Source: an uncultured Phascolarctobacterium sp. (lineage in GTDB: Bacteria; Bacillota; Negativicutes; Acidaminococcales; Acidaminococcaceae). Taken from it: 64,000 nucleotides of DNA. Below are positions 34,111 through 42,838 of this stretch, piece after piece; position 1 is the first letter of the stretch; the number at the start of each line of letters is the position of its first letter. The stretch is from the NCBI GenBank assembly GCA_905200645.1, contig CAJKLD010000001.1, positions 98,495 through 162,494 of the forward strand, read 5' to 3'. The notes under the pieces are model-generated. The model made no database searches. It was given only the letters and a program-made list of their open reading frames with translations, and had not been told where the DNA came from. The position numbers and the translations under genes are program-made.

Positions 34111-34155
34111 ATTGATTTTTCTATTACCTTTTATTTGAAGGAAAGGAGGTAGCAG

Positions 34156-36507
34156 ATGGCAGAAATAATGGAAAACGAAAATAATTTACTCACTATGCCG
34201 CTGTTGGCGTTGCGCGGCCTTTTGGTGTTGCCGGGTATGCTGGTCAACGTGGATGTGGGACGTGATAAATCTATGGCGGCGGTTAGAGCTGTTATGGAAA
34301 AAGATAAACGTATTATTCTTACTGTGCAAAAGGATGCAGCTCAAGCCGAATTTACTGCGGCAGATTTATATTCCTGGGGCGTAGTGGCAGAGATCAAACA
34401 GCAGCTTACTCTGCCCAGCGGCGCTATGCGGCTGCTGGTTGAGGGCTTAGCGCGTGTGCGTTTAAGCAATGTTGCTGAAGTCCATCAAAATGACAGCGAC
34501 TTTTTTGTGGGTCAAGGTTATGTTGTCAATAGTATAGCAGGTGATGCTGCAGAAGAGACGGCACTTCGACGCCTGCTTTTAGATGCTTTTGAAAATTGGG
34601 TTTTGGTAACAAAAAAAATAAATGCTGACGTTGTGCAAGCTTTTAAGGCGCAGCCTGATACCGGACGCGTAGCTGATATGATGACAGGTTATCTGCCTGT
34701 TTCTTTGGAAGAAAAAGAACAGATTTTAGAAATTGCCGATATTAACAGCCGTTTGCACTATTTATACGAGCTGATGACGCGCGAGCAGGAAATTGCCGCT
34801 TTGGCTAAAAATATATCTAAGCAAGTGCATGAACAGGTAGAGAAAAATCAAAAGGAATATTATCTGCGCGAGCAAATTAAGGTTATCAGCCAGGAGCTGG
34901 GTGAAGCGGAGGACGTGCAGAGCGAGATTGCCGAATATAAACGGAAAATTTCTGAGCTTAAGCTGCCGGAAAATGTCAACGACAAGCTGAATAAAGAGTT
35001 CAGCCGTTTGCTGAAAATGCCGCCTATGACTCCGGAGGGAGCTGTAATCCGCAGTTATATAGATGCTTTGCTGTCCTTGCCTTGGGGAAAATTTACCGAG
35101 GATAATTTTGATTTAAAATTAGCGCAGCAAACGCTCGATAGAGACCATTATGGCTTAAAAAAAGTTAAAGAGCGCATTTTGGAGTATTTGGCGGTGCGCG
35201 CATTGTCCAAAAACAGCCGCGGACCGATTTTGTGCTTGGTAGGTCCTCCCGGCGTGGGCAAAACCAGCTTGGCTTTTAGCATTGCCCGCGCTATTGGCCG
35301 CAACTTTACCCGCATATCTTTAGGCGGCGTGCATGATGAGGGTGAAATTCGCGGCCATCGCCGCACTTATATCGGTTCTATGCCTGGACGCATAATTCAC
35401 GGTATGCAGACGGCCGGTTGTATGAATCCCGTGTTTTTGCTGGATGAAGTAGATAAAATGGCTTCGGATTTTCGCGGCGACCCTGCGTCAGCGCTGCTGG
35501 AGGTGCTCGACCCGGAGCAGAATAATTCTTTTAGCGATCATTTTATTGAATTCCCTTTTGATTTGTCTAATGTTTTTTGGATTGTGACGGCTAATTCAAT
35601 GGAAACAATACCACTTCCGCTGCGCGATCGTATGGAAATAATTACTCTTGACAGCTATACTGATGAAGAAAAGGTAAAAATTGCGCAGTTACATCTTTTG
35701 CCCAAAGAAATTAAGCTTAACGGCTTAGAAAATTATAAGGTTTCCGTAAGTGAAAAGGCTATCCGTCGCGTAATTCACGACTACACCCGCGAAGCAGGCG
35801 TGCGTAATTTGGAGCGCAAGCTGGCGGGCGTATGCCGTAAGGTTGCTTATCATATTGTGCAGGGTAAAAAGAAATCTGCTATGGTCAGTGAAAAGAATTT
35901 GGAAAAATATTTGGGCAAAGTCCTCTTTATGGACGACGATATCAGCTTAGAGTCAGCTGTGGGTATCTGTAATGGTTTAGCGTGGACCAGCGTAGGCGGT
36001 GAGCTTTTAAAAGTAGAGGTTTTAGCTTTTAAAGGCAAGGGCAATTTAACTTTGACCGGACAGCTGGGCGACGTTATGAAAGAATCTGCACAGGCAGGTT
36101 ATACCTACATTCGTAGCCGCGCTAAAATTTTAGGCTTGGATGAAAGCTTTAGCGAGAATACTGATTTGCATATTCATCTGCCGGAGGGCGCTGTGCCTAA
36201 GGATGGGCCTTCTGCCGGGGTGACTATGGTTACGGCTATGGTTTCTGCTTTGACCGGTAAATGTGTGAAGGGCAAGCTGGCGATGACCGGCGAAATTACT
36301 TTGTCAGGCAAGGTTTGGCCCGTGGGCGGCATTAAAGAAAAGATGCTGGCAGCTTACCGTTACGGCATTAAAACTGTGCTGCTGCCCAAGCGCAATATGC
36401 AGGATTTGGATGAGCTGCCCGATAATGTGCGTAAAGCTATGGAATTTATTGCTGTAGAGCATTTAGACGACGTTTTGCAAATTGCTTTGGAGGATTGTCA
36501 TGAGTAA
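34156..36507 (+). CDS. lon: Lon protease
   Basis: 783-residue ATP-dependent serine protease. The N-terminal substrate-binding domain ([17 protein letters not shown]...) is followed by a coiled region ([20 protein letters not shown]), the AAA+ module with [20 protein letters not shown] and [10 protein letters not shown], and the peptidase domain with the Ser-Lys dyad in [15 protein letters not shown] and [20 protein letters not shown] precedes ATG 34156. It is separated from clpX by a terminator, so lon probably has its own promoter; no HAIR/CIRCE element was seen. Confidence 0.96.
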   Translation: MAEIMENENNLLTMPLLALRGLLVLPGMLVNVDVGRDKSMAAVRAVMEKDKRIILTVQKDAAQAEFTAADLYSWGVVAEIKQQLTLPSGAMRLLVEGLARVRLSNVAEVHQNDSDFFVGQGYVVNSIAGDAAEETALRRLLLDAFENWVLVTKKINADVVQAFKAQPDTGRVADMMTGYLPVSLEEKEQILEIADINSRLHYLYELMTREQEIAALAKNISKQVHEQVEKNQKEYYLREQIKVISQELGEAEDVQSEIAEYKRKISELKLPENVNDKLNKEFSRLLKMPPMTPEGAVIRSYIDALLSLPWGKFTEDNFDLKLAQQTLDRDHYGLKKVKERILEYLAVRALSKNSRGPILCLVGPPGVGKTSLAFSIARAIGRNFTRISLGGVHDEGEIRGHRRTYIGSMPGRIIHGMQTAGCMNPVFLLDEVDKMASDFRGDPASALLEVLDPEQNNSFSDHFIEFPFDLSNVFWIVTANSMETIPLPLRDRMEIITLDSYTDEEKVKIAQLHLLPKEIKLNGLENYKVSVSEKAIRRVIHDYTREAGVRNLERKLAGVCRKVAYHIVQGKKKSAMVSEKNLEKYLGKVLFMDDDISLESAVGICNGLAWTSVGGELLKVEVLAFKGKGNLTLTGQLGDVMKESAQAGYTYIRSRAKILGLDESFSENTDLHIHLPEGAVPKDGPSAGVTMVTAMVSALTGKCVKGKLAMTGEITLSGKVWPVGGIKEKMLAAYRYGIKTVLLPKRNMQDLDELPDNVRKAMEFIAVEHLDDVLQIALEDCHE

Positions 36508-37153
36508 AGAAGCTTGGGATATTATTCGTGCTAAATATGTTGCGTCCGCTGTGCGCGCTGACCAATATCCGCCTGTCAAGATGATTGAGGCAGCGTTTAT
36601 CGGTCGCAGTAATGTGGGCAAATCCTCTTTGATAAATTCTTTGTGCCGCCGCAACAGTTTGGCGCGTGTAAGCTCTACTCCCGGCAAAACGCAGACCATC
36701 AATTTTTATGAACTGGAGGCGAAGCGTTCCAGCGAAGGCTTGGATGAAAGAGCAAAATTTTATTTAGTGGACTTGCCGGGTTACGGCTTTGCCCGTACTA
36801 ATCGCAATAACAAGGAGCAATGGTCGGGATTTATCAGCAAATATTTGTCGGAAAGCCCTAATTTGGGACTTGTCTGCCAGCTGATAGATATCCGCCATAA
36901 GCCTATGGACAGCGACATGGAATGCTTTGAGTGGCTTAAAAGCTGCGGCTTGAAGGTGCAGGTTGTGCTCACTAAATCAGACAAGCTTTCCAAAAACGCC
37001 GCTGCATCGCAAAAGGCTTTGTTCAAGCGGGAAATGGGCTTGTCAGAGGATGATATTATTACCTATACCTCCAGCCAACATACTAACCGCGGCGAGCTAA
37101 TTAACCGCATTTTAAGAGCTTTGGTTGCCAACGGTACGGGAGAAGAAGTTTAA
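36500..37153 (+). CDS. ysxC: ribosome biogenesis GTP-binding protein YsxC/EngB
   Basis: 217-residue Ras-like GTPase for large ribosomal subunit assembly. G1 is FIGRSNVGKSSLINSL, G2/switch I STPGKTQTINFYEL, G3 YLVDLPGYGFA, G4 VVLTKSDKLSK and G5-like TYTSSQH. ATG 36500 has GGAGGA upstream and overlaps the lon stop by 8 bases, the usual lon-ysxC arrangement. Confidence 0.95.
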   Translation: MSKEAWDIIRAKYVASAVRADQYPPVKMIEAAFIGRSNVGKSSLINSLCRRNSLARVSSTPGKTQTINFYELEAKRSSEGLDERAKFYLVDLPGYGFARTNRNNKEQWSGFISKYLSESPNLGLVCQLIDIRHKPMDSDMECFEWLKSCGLKVQVVLTKSDKLSKNAAASQKALFKREMGLSEDDIITYTSSQHTNRGELINRILRALVANGTGEEV

Positions 37154-37188
37154 ATTAAAAAAATTACGGAATTGGGAGAGGAGAAGCA

Positions 37189-38226
37189 ATGCTTTTAAAT
37201 CGTTTCTTACTATTTATAATGGCTCTGTGCGTAGGGCAGCTTTTAGTGCGCCTGCATCTTCCCATTCCGTTTTTGTTGGGCGGCTTGGTTTCGGCGATTG
37301 CCGTAAAAACTTGTGCGCGCAGAGCAGCAGTAAGCTGGCCGAAAAAATGGCGCGAATATGCTTTGATGATAGCCGGTTATGGCATTGGCTCTACCTTTAC
37401 CAACGACACCTGGCATAATTTTATCAACGAGCTGTTGGGCGTCACAGAAGCCACGGTAGTGATTTTGGGGGCCAGTTTAGCGTTGGCCTTTATTACTGCT
37501 AAACTTTCAAAAGAAAATTTAAAAAGCTGTATTATGGGTATGCTGCCAGGCGGCATGACGCTGACTATGCTTTTGGCAGAGGAAGACAAAGAAGTAAATC
37601 CTAATGTAGTTATGGTCATGCAGGTAATTCGTCTTTTGAGCGTGGTCGTAACAGTGCCGTTTTTAGTAATTTGGCTGTTGGATGCAAGGGTAGTGGGCAG
37701 CAGTGTGGTTTTGCCTAATTTAGGCGGTATACACTGGCTGGTGTTTATTCCTTTGGCCGTTTTAGGAAACTTTATGGCTGTCAAAATTCATCTGCCTACG
37801 CCTAAACTGCTAGGTCCAATTTTGGCTACGGCAGCCTTTGCCGTATATTCCGGCGGCGTACAGCCTGTGCCTGTTTATATTATGGCTACGGCGCAGGTAA
37901 GCATTGGGCTGTTTATGGGTATGCAGCTTGACGCAGAGCGCATTATGAAAACAAGTAAAATGGTGCCATTTATTTTAGTGGGAACTGCTTTTTTGATAGC
38001 GGTGAGCATTGGTATGGCGTATGTGCTTAGTGCGCGTTACGGTTTCAGTCTGGTAACGGCGTTCTTGGCCATGGCTCCCGGCGGCATTGCAGAAATGTCT
38101 TTGGCCGGAATGAGTATGAATGAGAATGTATCCATTATCATGACCTATCAGCTGGTACGTGTGCTGGCTATCAATATTGGTGTACCGCCGCTATTGGCTT
38201 GGATGTTCAAATATAAAACAGCGTAA
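37189..38226 (+). CDS. AbrB-family membrane protein
   Basis: 345-residue integral membrane protein with about ten helices and the two repeated AbrB/AimAbrB units: IPFLLGGLVSAIAVKTCARR then MGMLPGGMTLTMLLAEED, and LLGPILATAAFAVYSGGV then FLAMAPGGIAEMSLAGMSMN. The pairs of PGG motifs are the family hallmark. Early annotation as ammonia monooxygenase is not meaningful; transport or membrane regulation is likely but the substrate is unknown. It follows ysxC by 35 bases. Confidence 0.8.
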   Translation: MLLNRFLLFIMALCVGQLLVRLHLPIPFLLGGLVSAIAVKTCARRAAVSWPKKWREYALMIAGYGIGSTFTNDTWHNFINELLGVTEATVVILGASLALAFITAKLSKENLKSCIMGMLPGGMTLTMLLAEEDKEVNPNVVMVMQVIRLLSVVVTVPFLVIWLLDARVVGSSVVLPNLGGIHWLVFIPLAVLGNFMAVKIHLPTPKLLGPILATAAFAVYSGGVQPVPVYIMATAQVSIGLFMGMQLDAERIMKTSKMVPFILVGTAFLIAVSIGMAYVLSARYGFSLVTAFLAMAPGGIAEMSLAGMSMNENVSIIMTYQLVRVLAINIGVPPLLAWMFKYKTA

Positions 38227-38243
38227 GCAGAAAAATAAACAAA

Positions 38244-38301
38244 AGAAAAGCGTTGTAGCCTTTGATGTGACTTTCAAAAGCTTGCAACGCTTTTCTTTTT
38301 G
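38244..38301. terminator. bidirectional terminator
   Basis: AGAAAAGCGTTG (38244-38255) pairs perfectly with CAACGCTTTTCT (38285-38296), with T-tracts outward on the plus strand. Confidence 0.8.
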
Positions 38302-38577
38302 TTATATTAGATTTTTTTCTCCCCATTCGCACATTTGGTCAAGAATGGGAATGAGAGATTTTCCGCGCTCGGTTAAGCTATATTCAACCTTGGGCGGGAT
38401 TTGCGGATACTCCTCACGGTACACAAGTCCGTCGGCTTCTAATTCTTTGAGTGTGACGCTTAGGGTTTTGTAGGAAATGGTGCCGATATATTTTTTCAGC
38501 TCATTGAAACGCACCACCTTGTAGCCCATCAGCGCGTATAAAATGAACATTTTATATTTTCCTTGAATAAGCGACAT
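38302..38577 (-). CDS. HxlR-family transcriptional regulator, short
   Basis: 91 residues with the winged-helix HxlR core: SLIQGKYKMFILYALMG (the GKWK helix), RFNELKKYIGTISYKTLSVT (recognition helix), LKELEADGLVYREEY and PKVEYSLTERGKSL. The usual 10-20 residue N-terminus with a conserved Cys is missing because an in-frame stop precedes ATG 38577, so the gene may be slightly truncated. HxlR genes often lie divergent to flavin reductases; here a divergent flavodoxin-type remnant starts 50 bases away. Confidence 0.75.
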   Translation of the reverse strand: MSLIQGKYKMFILYALMGYKVVRFNELKKYIGTISYKTLSVTLKELEADGLVYREEYPQIPPKVEYSLTERGKSLIPILDQMCEWGEKNLI

Positions 38578-38628
38578 AGTATATAGCTAAAGCCTGTTGC
38601 TTCCACTTTTGTCTCTTGAATACATGTA

Positions 38629-38836
38629 ATGTTCATTGACGATGATTTTAAAACTATCGCTCCGGAATTTTTGGCAGCGGACGCAGTGGTCTTTACCATG
38701 CCCGTTTATTGGTATTCCATTCTTACTGCAATGGACTATGGTGGGTGAGGTGTTGGTTCCCGGCGTTTTAAACGCAGGCGATATTGCCAAAACTGACGGC
38801 TGTCAGCAAGCAGCTGCTCTGGCAGAAAAATTTTAA
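38629..38836 (+). pseudogene. flavodoxin-type oxidoreductase remnant
   Basis: One frame reads PEFLAADAVVFTMPVYWYSI, the central flavin-binding part of NAD(P)H dehydrogenase/flavodoxin proteins, then stops. Another frame gives the typical C-terminal tail GEVLVPGVLNAGDIAKTDG then a stop at 38836. The N-terminal loop and about 60-80 middle residues are missing. It was probably the target of the divergent HxlR regulator. Confidence 0.65.
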
Positions 38837-38856
38837 ATAAAAATTTTATAAACAAG

Positions 38857-38898
38857 CAGAGAGCTGTTTGCCTTTTAAGTAGGCGGCTCTCTGTTTTT
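38857..38898 (+). terminator. terminator after the flavodoxin remnant
   Basis: CAGAGAGC (38857-38864) pairs with GCTCTCTG (38886-38893), then TTTTT. Confidence 0.75.
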
Positions 38899-39012
38899 AT
38901 TTGCCATTAGCTTATTAAATTTAATGATAAGACGCTAAAATATTTTTATAAAAACAAAAAATAAAACAACTAAGCGCTTGTATTCAAGTAACGGGACAAT
39001 AAAAGTCCATAC

Positions 39013-39041
39013 TGGACAAAATCTAGCCAATGTGTTATAAT
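39013..39041 (+). promoter_or_regulatory. promoter of the twin-peptide unit
   Basis: TGGACA (39013-39018), 17-base spacer, TATAAT (39036-39041). Predicted start near 39048, 46 bases before the first peptide. Confidence 0.7.
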
Positions 39042-39093
39042 ACCCTCAAGATAAAGATAATATCCACGATAAAGTTACGAAGGAGGAAAAATT

Positions 39094-39150
39094 ATGTTAG
39101 AGAAAATGCTGAAGGTTTTTTATGAATTTCAAGTATTGTATATTCACTAA
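39094..39150 (+). CDS. 18-residue peptide A of a tandem pair
   Basis: ATG at 39094 after AAGGAGG (39080-39086), encoding MLEKMLKVFYEFQVLYIH and TAA. It has its own promoter and ribosome binding site. The next peptide is clearly its paralogue: 10 of 18 residues identical, same length, same YIH end. The composition alternates charged and hydrophobic/aromatic residues, so an amphipathic helix is likely. Too short for automatic gene finders. Function unknown; a secreted or membrane-active peptide, leader peptide or type I toxin are possibilities. Confidence 0.65.
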   Translation: MLEKMLKVFYEFQVLYIH

Positions 39151-39169
39151 GATAGGAGACGAGTAAATT

Positions 39170-39226
39170 ATGTTAGAAAGATTTGTAAAGGCTCTTTATG
39201 AGATGCATGTATTTTACATTCACTAA
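39170..39226 (+). CDS. 18-residue peptide B of a tandem pair
   Basis: ATG at 39170 after TAGGAGA (39154-39160), encoding MLERFVKALYEMHVFYIH and TAA. It follows peptide A by 19 bases and ends before a terminator at 39257. The shared pattern with peptide A is MLE(K/R)xxKxxYExxVxYIH; codon differences between the copies show selection on the protein rather than simple DNA repetition. Function unknown. Confidence 0.65.
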   Translation: MLERFVKALYEMHVFYIH

Positions 39227-39256
39227 GAGGCAGACATGAACAGTAGTAATTTATAA

Positions 39257-39290
39257 AAGCACTTGGCAGAAAAATGCTGAGTGTTTTTTA
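39257..39290 (+). terminator. terminator of the twin-peptide unit
   Basis: AAGCACTTGGCA (39257-39268) pairs with TGCTGAGTGTTT (39275-39286) through a 12-pair stem with G-U pairs, with a T-rich end. Confidence 0.75.
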
Positions 39291-39404
39291 TTTTGGCTGC
39301 AAACGGCTGCATATTAAGCGATTGGCGTAAGATTTATTTTTGCGAGAATTCTTATTAGGAATTATTGTCTTAGAAAAAATTAGGAAAAATTTCTCGCAAA
39401 AGTC

Positions 39405-39433
39405 TTGACATTCTTAATGAGAATAAGTATAAT
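39405..39433 (+). promoter_or_regulatory. consensus promoter with a Fur-like dyad, upstream of the cobalamin riboswitch
   Basis: TTGACA (39405-39410), 17-base spacer, TATAAT (39428-39433): a perfect consensus. The spacer contains ATTCTTAATGAGAAT (39410-39424), an imperfect palindrome resembling Fur-family boxes, so metal repression is possible. Confidence 0.7.
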
Positions 39434-39449
39434 TAAAGTATCAAATCAA

Positions 39450-39600
39450 TATTTCGTATAAGGCGCTAATTGGTGCAAATCCACACGGTCCCGCCGCTGT
39501 AACAGATTTTTTCCGGAGTCAGCAAAGCGTTTTATACAAGCATATGCTTGACCTGCGAGCGACAGGAGAGATGTTAACAGATGAGGTGCTGTTTATGTGA
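39450..39600 (+). promoter_or_regulatory. cobalamin riboswitch
   Basis: The core reads TTGGTGCAAATCC, then CACGGTCCCGCCGCTGTAAC, the conserved B12-box part of cobalamin aptamers, followed by GGAGTCAGCAAAGC and GACCTGC as the usual 3' core (variant of the GCCAGGAGACC element). Flanking CGTATAA and TTATAC can pair. It sits downstream of a consensus promoter and upstream of a terminator (39631-39660), the arrangement of transcriptional OFF switches, but no gene follows for 400 bases. Boundaries are approximate. Confidence 0.9.
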
Positions 39601-39630
39601 GAGTGGCAGCTTCCTTAGATGCGCGCATTG

Positions 39631-39662
39631 AACCGCTTCTGCTTGCAGGAGCGGTTTTTTAT
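39631..39662 (+). terminator. riboswitch terminator
   Basis: AACCGCTTCTGC (39631-39642) pairs perfectly with GCAGGAGCGGTT (39646-39657) and TTTT follows. Confidence 0.9.
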
Positions 39663-39692
39663 CGCCTTAGCAAGTGGGGCGAAATATTGATT

Positions 39693-39770
39693 TTACCCAA
39701 ATTTATTGGAACATAAGCAAACCGGACATTTGCTTTTGCATATTTTGCTTATATGCCGTTCTACAAACAT
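39693..39770 (-). CDS. putative 25-residue cysteine-rich peptide
   Basis: On the complement an ATG at 39770 is preceded by GGAGGAGAAGATAAGGAG, two consecutive ribosome-binding-like sites, and opens 25 codons ending in TAA. The peptide has Cys at positions 11, 15, 18 and 20 (CKSKCPVCLC), a possible zinc- or metal-binding knuckle. No promoter is clear and no homologue is known to me. It may be a chance frame; it is the only coding-like signal in the stretch after the riboswitch. Confidence 0.25.
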   Translation of the reverse strand: MFVERHISKICKSKCPVCLCSNKFG

Positions 39771-39834
39771 ACTACTCCTTATCTTCTCCTCCATTTTATG
39801 TTAGCGTTGCATAGATGTGGCACGCTAAGCTGAT

Positions 39835-39868
39835 AAAAAAGCCGCCACGCAAAAGGCGGTTTTTTTAT
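39835..39868 (+). terminator. second terminator before the porin promoter
   Basis: AAAAGCCGCC (39837-39846) pairs with GGCGGTTTT (39855-39863) with one bulge, followed by T. It would isolate the riboswitch from the porin gene. Confidence 0.75.
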
Positions 39869-39882
39869 TACCGGTGAAAAAT

Positions 39883-39964
39883 ATTGAGTTAGATATTGCT
39901 AACTCAATACAAAGGTGTTATAATGCACAATGTAAAGCGCCAGCTAACTAAAAAATATAGTTAG
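39883..39964 (+). promoter_or_regulatory. porin promoter with two CTAACT-type dyads
   Basis: TTGCTA (39896-39901), 17-base spacer, TATAAT (39919-39924). A perfect 10-bp inverted repeat, ATTGAGTTAG (39883-39892) and CTAACTCAAT (39899-39908), covers the -35. A second dyad with the same core, CTAACTA (39944-39950) and TAGTTAG (39958-39964), lies after the start site. This looks like a repressor operator pair. Confidence 0.65.
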
Positions 39965-40077
39965 TTTTAACTTATAAAATTCTGACGACGGCACTGCCTG
40001 TAAAATAATTACGTGTGCAAAACCGTTAGAGAATTTAGCTGCGCTTTGATTGAATATATTTTTAAGGGGGATTTTCT

Positions 40078-41316
40078 ATGAAAAAATCTTTAGTTTTGGC
40101 AATGGCTATGGCTTTGGGCATAACCGCCTCTGCTTATGCGGCAAATCCTTTCAGCGACGTACCGGCAGGACATTGGGCTTATGACAGTATTAGTAAATTG
40201 GCTGCCAGCGGTGTAATCGAAGGCTACGGCGACGCCACCTTCGGCGGCGATAAGCTGATGACCCGTTATGAAATGGCGCAGATTGTGGCTAAAGCAATGG
40301 CCAAAGGCGCTAACGTGGACAAGCTGGCTGCCGAATTTGCTGACGAGCTGGATAATTTGGGCGTGCGTGTAGCCAATTTAGAAAAGAAAGCCGATAACGT
40401 CAGAGTAACCGGCGAGGTTCGTTATCATTATATGAGCACCGATTACGGTTACGAGCACGAGCTGCGTTCTCGTATTTTCGTGAACGGTCAAATTAACGAC
40501 GACTGGAATTATACCGGCATGATTCAAAATATTCAGGAGTTTGGCAATAATTCCGGCGACGAAGAAACTAAATTGAAACGCGCTTTTGTAGAAGGCAAGC
40601 TGGGTGGCGTAGCCGTAAAGGCAGGCCGTTACGACGCTTTCTTTGCCGACGGTAATATTTATGATGCGGAAGCGGACGGCGTAGAACTTTCCTACGGCGA
40701 CAAGGTAAAGCTCACCGGCTTTGTGGGCAAGGGAACCGACGCCGAAGTTGAGACAGCTCCGGACGAATTTGGCGACGGAACCTATGGCAAATATGCCGGC
40801 GCGGAAATCAGCGGCGCTTTTGGCGACGTGAACGCCAAGGTTGGCTATTTGAAATTTAAGGATATGTATGAAAATGATTATAATATTGGCAAAGGCTTGG
40901 ACAACGATATTTTCTACGTGGGCGCCGATTATACCATGGGCGACATTACCTTATCCGCCATGTATTTAAAGGGCGACGCCAGCCACGATAAAAATGCAGC
41001 CTTTGATAAAGGCTTGCAAGAATTGGACGACGACGGTTACGTGATTGGTTTGACTTATAAGGGCGCAGAAGCAGACGCTCCCGGCAGCTGGGGCTTGTTC
41101 GCCAACTATTATGACCAAGGCGGCCAAACCTATATCGCTCACACCACTGATGCCAACACCTTTGATAACGCAGGCTTCAAAGGTTATGGCGTAGGCGCCA
41201 ACTATACATTTGCCAAAAATATGGTAGGCACCGTTGTTTACTATGACACCGAAAGCAAATTGGACAGCAGAGAAGACGATAAACGTATTTGGGCAGATTT
41301 GACCTTTACTTTCTAA
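40078..41316 (+). CDS. ompM: SLH-domain porin, OmpM family
   Basis: 412-residue major outer-membrane protein of Negativicutes type. Signal peptide (MKKSLVLAMAMALGITASAY then AANPF), then one SLH domain (about residues 23-80: PFSDVPAGHWAYDSISKLAA ... LMTRYEMAQIVAKAM) that binds peptidoglycan-linked polyamines, a coiled-coil linker (ELDNLGVRVANLEKKADNV), and a beta-barrel ending in the aromatic DLTFTF typical of outer-membrane proteins. It tethers the outer membrane to the cell wall and forms a pore. Interesting next to a polyamine operon, because Negativicutes peptidoglycan carries cadaverine or putrescine bound by SLH domains. Confidence 0.93.
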   Translation: MKKSLVLAMAMALGITASAYAANPFSDVPAGHWAYDSISKLAASGVIEGYGDATFGGDKLMTRYEMAQIVAKAMAKGANVDKLAAEFADELDNLGVRVANLEKKADNVRVTGEVRYHYMSTDYGYEHELRSRIFVNGQINDDWNYTGMIQNIQEFGNNSGDEETKLKRAFVEGKLGGVAVKAGRYDAFFADGNIYDAEADGVELSYGDKVKLTGFVGKGTDAEVETAPDEFGDGTYGKYAGAEISGAFGDVNAKVGYLKFKDMYENDYNIGKGLDNDIFYVGADYTMGDITLSAMYLKGDASHDKNAAFDKGLQELDDDGYVIGLTYKGAEADAPGSWGLFANYYDQGGQTYIAHTTDANTFDNAGFKGYGVGANYTFAKNMVGTVVYYDTESKLDSREDDKRIWADLTFTF

Positions 41317-41331
41317 AAAAATTAGCTTGCA

Positions 41332-41376
41332 AAAGCTCTTGCCTCACTGTTGAAGGTGAAGCAAGAGCTTTTTTCG
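41332..41376 (+). terminator. terminator of the porin gene
   Basis: AAAGCTCTTGC (41332-41342) pairs with GCAAGAGCTTT (41361-41371), then TTT. Confidence 0.85.
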
Positions 41377-41533
41377 TTCAACATAAAGAGCAGCGCTCAA
41401 ATTCCGTCGTTAAAAGTTTTAACAAAATTTGAGATATGTGCGAACTTTATGTGATGTTGTACATTCTTGCTATAAATAATGGTATAATGATGATATAAAA
41501 AATATTTAGCAGGAGCTTTTTATTGATGAAAGG

Positions 41534-42838
41534 ATGTGCAGAGTGAAAAACTCATGGAAAATAAATTTGGCGCTGACAGGCTGTGTACTAGCTTTGTGTG
41601 CGCCCGTAAGTGCGTCTGATACGCTGCTGGCGTCAACGGAATTAGAGCTTGCTGACGGTAAGGTTACGGCAGAGTTGTGGGGAGACCGTTATACCGGCGG
41701 CTATGCTGATGATTTGCTGGTTTTGCTGAAAGACGGCAAGCAAAAAATTATGACTGCTTATACGCCTTCGGTTAAAGGCGGCTATAACCCGTTTTTGCAG
41801 GCTGTGCAAATAAAGTCTCTGTCCAATGCAGAACAAACAGGCGCTGCAAAAAATTCAGCTGCTACTAAAAAAGGCCAGCAGCTTTTGCTGAGCGTGGCGC
41901 AGGGAGATTGGCAGGCTATCAGCGAATACCGAGTACTGGATTTTACTGACCTAAAAAAAGTGCAGGAAATTTTTGGTGCGGTAGAAAGCATGGGGATAGT
42001 CAGTGAAGCATATAATAAGGAAGAAAAACTACATGTCACATTAAAGGACGGACAGAAAAATATTACTGATATGCTTGGGAAAACAGGCTTGGGACGCATA
42101 AATTACGGCGGTACCTATTCTGTGACGGCGTATGATTTAGATGGCGACGGACAGCAGGAACTTTTTAGTACCCAGCAGATTTTGCAGGGCAACGACAATC
42201 TTGCTGATGTAGGGGCTCTGTGGCAGTTACAGCCGGATAATAGCTGGAAAACCAATGGCATTACCATTATGACTACTACGCCGACACCAAAAAGCAATAC
42301 GGTCAACGACGGCAGAATTCTGCCCAATGGTATAATCTTGCCGCGGAAGATTGTTATGCCGGGCGGAGAGGCTACATATCCGCTTTTTGTTTCTCAAGAT
42401 GTTAAGCTGCAAAATAAGCTTAATAAGCTTTTAGCGGAGGAAAACAAGGAATATTTAGCCGCATTTTACAAGGGAACGGCTGACATGGCCTTTAAAGTAA
42501 TTACGGCAGATGAAAAACTGGTGACCATTCAGCTTATTAGCGGCAAAACCAATTTCATTCATCACTATATCAATTTTAATCCGCAGACCGGCGAAAAAAT
42601 CAGCTTAGAGCAGATATTAAATACTAAAGATTCGGATTTAATGCCGCTTTTGCGCCTCTTAAATAATAATCAAAATATTGTTTTGGAGCATAGGCTGCCT
42701 GCTGAATGGTATATTGAAGGCAATAATCTCTTTTTAATGCAGCGTATCTGCGGCAAAGATGAGCTTGCAGGCTTTGCTTTAGGCAATCTGCACAAATTTT
42801 TGTTGGATAAAAAATGGCTGCCTAAAAATACTGACTGA
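41534..42838 (+). CDS. exported protein, DUF3298/PdaC-like C-terminal part
   Basis: 434 residues. A signal peptide is present (KINLALTGCVLALCAPVSAS). The N-terminal half is beta-rich with a calcium-like DLDGDGQQELF loop (FG-GAP/VCBS-like); the C-terminal half (YPLFVSQDVKLQNKLNKLLA, FIHHYINFNPQTGEKISLEQ and EWYIEGNNLFLM) resembles the DUF4163/DUF3298 module of cell-wall hydrolase-associated proteins. A periplasmic or surface role is likely; enzymatic activity is not evident. ATG 41534 or GTG 41543 could start it. The stop codon overlaps an inverted repeat. Confidence 0.6.
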   Translation: MCRVKNSWKINLALTGCVLALCAPVSASDTLLASTELELADGKVTAELWGDRYTGGYADDLLVLLKDGKQKIMTAYTPSVKGGYNPFLQAVQIKSLSNAEQTGAAKNSAATKKGQQLLLSVAQGDWQAISEYRVLDFTDLKKVQEIFGAVESMGIVSEAYNKEEKLHVTLKDGQKNITDMLGKTGLGRINYGGTYSVTAYDLDGDGQQELFSTQQILQGNDNLADVGALWQLQPDNSWKTNGITIMTTTPTPKSNTVNDGRILPNGIILPRKIVMPGGEATYPLFVSQDVKLQNKLNKLLAEENKEYLAAFYKGTADMAFKVITADEKLVTIQLISGKTNFIHHYINFNPQTGEKISLEQILNTKDSDLMPLLRLLNNNQNIVLEHRLPAEWYIEGNNLFLMQRICGKDELAGFALGNLHKFLLDKKWLPKNTD

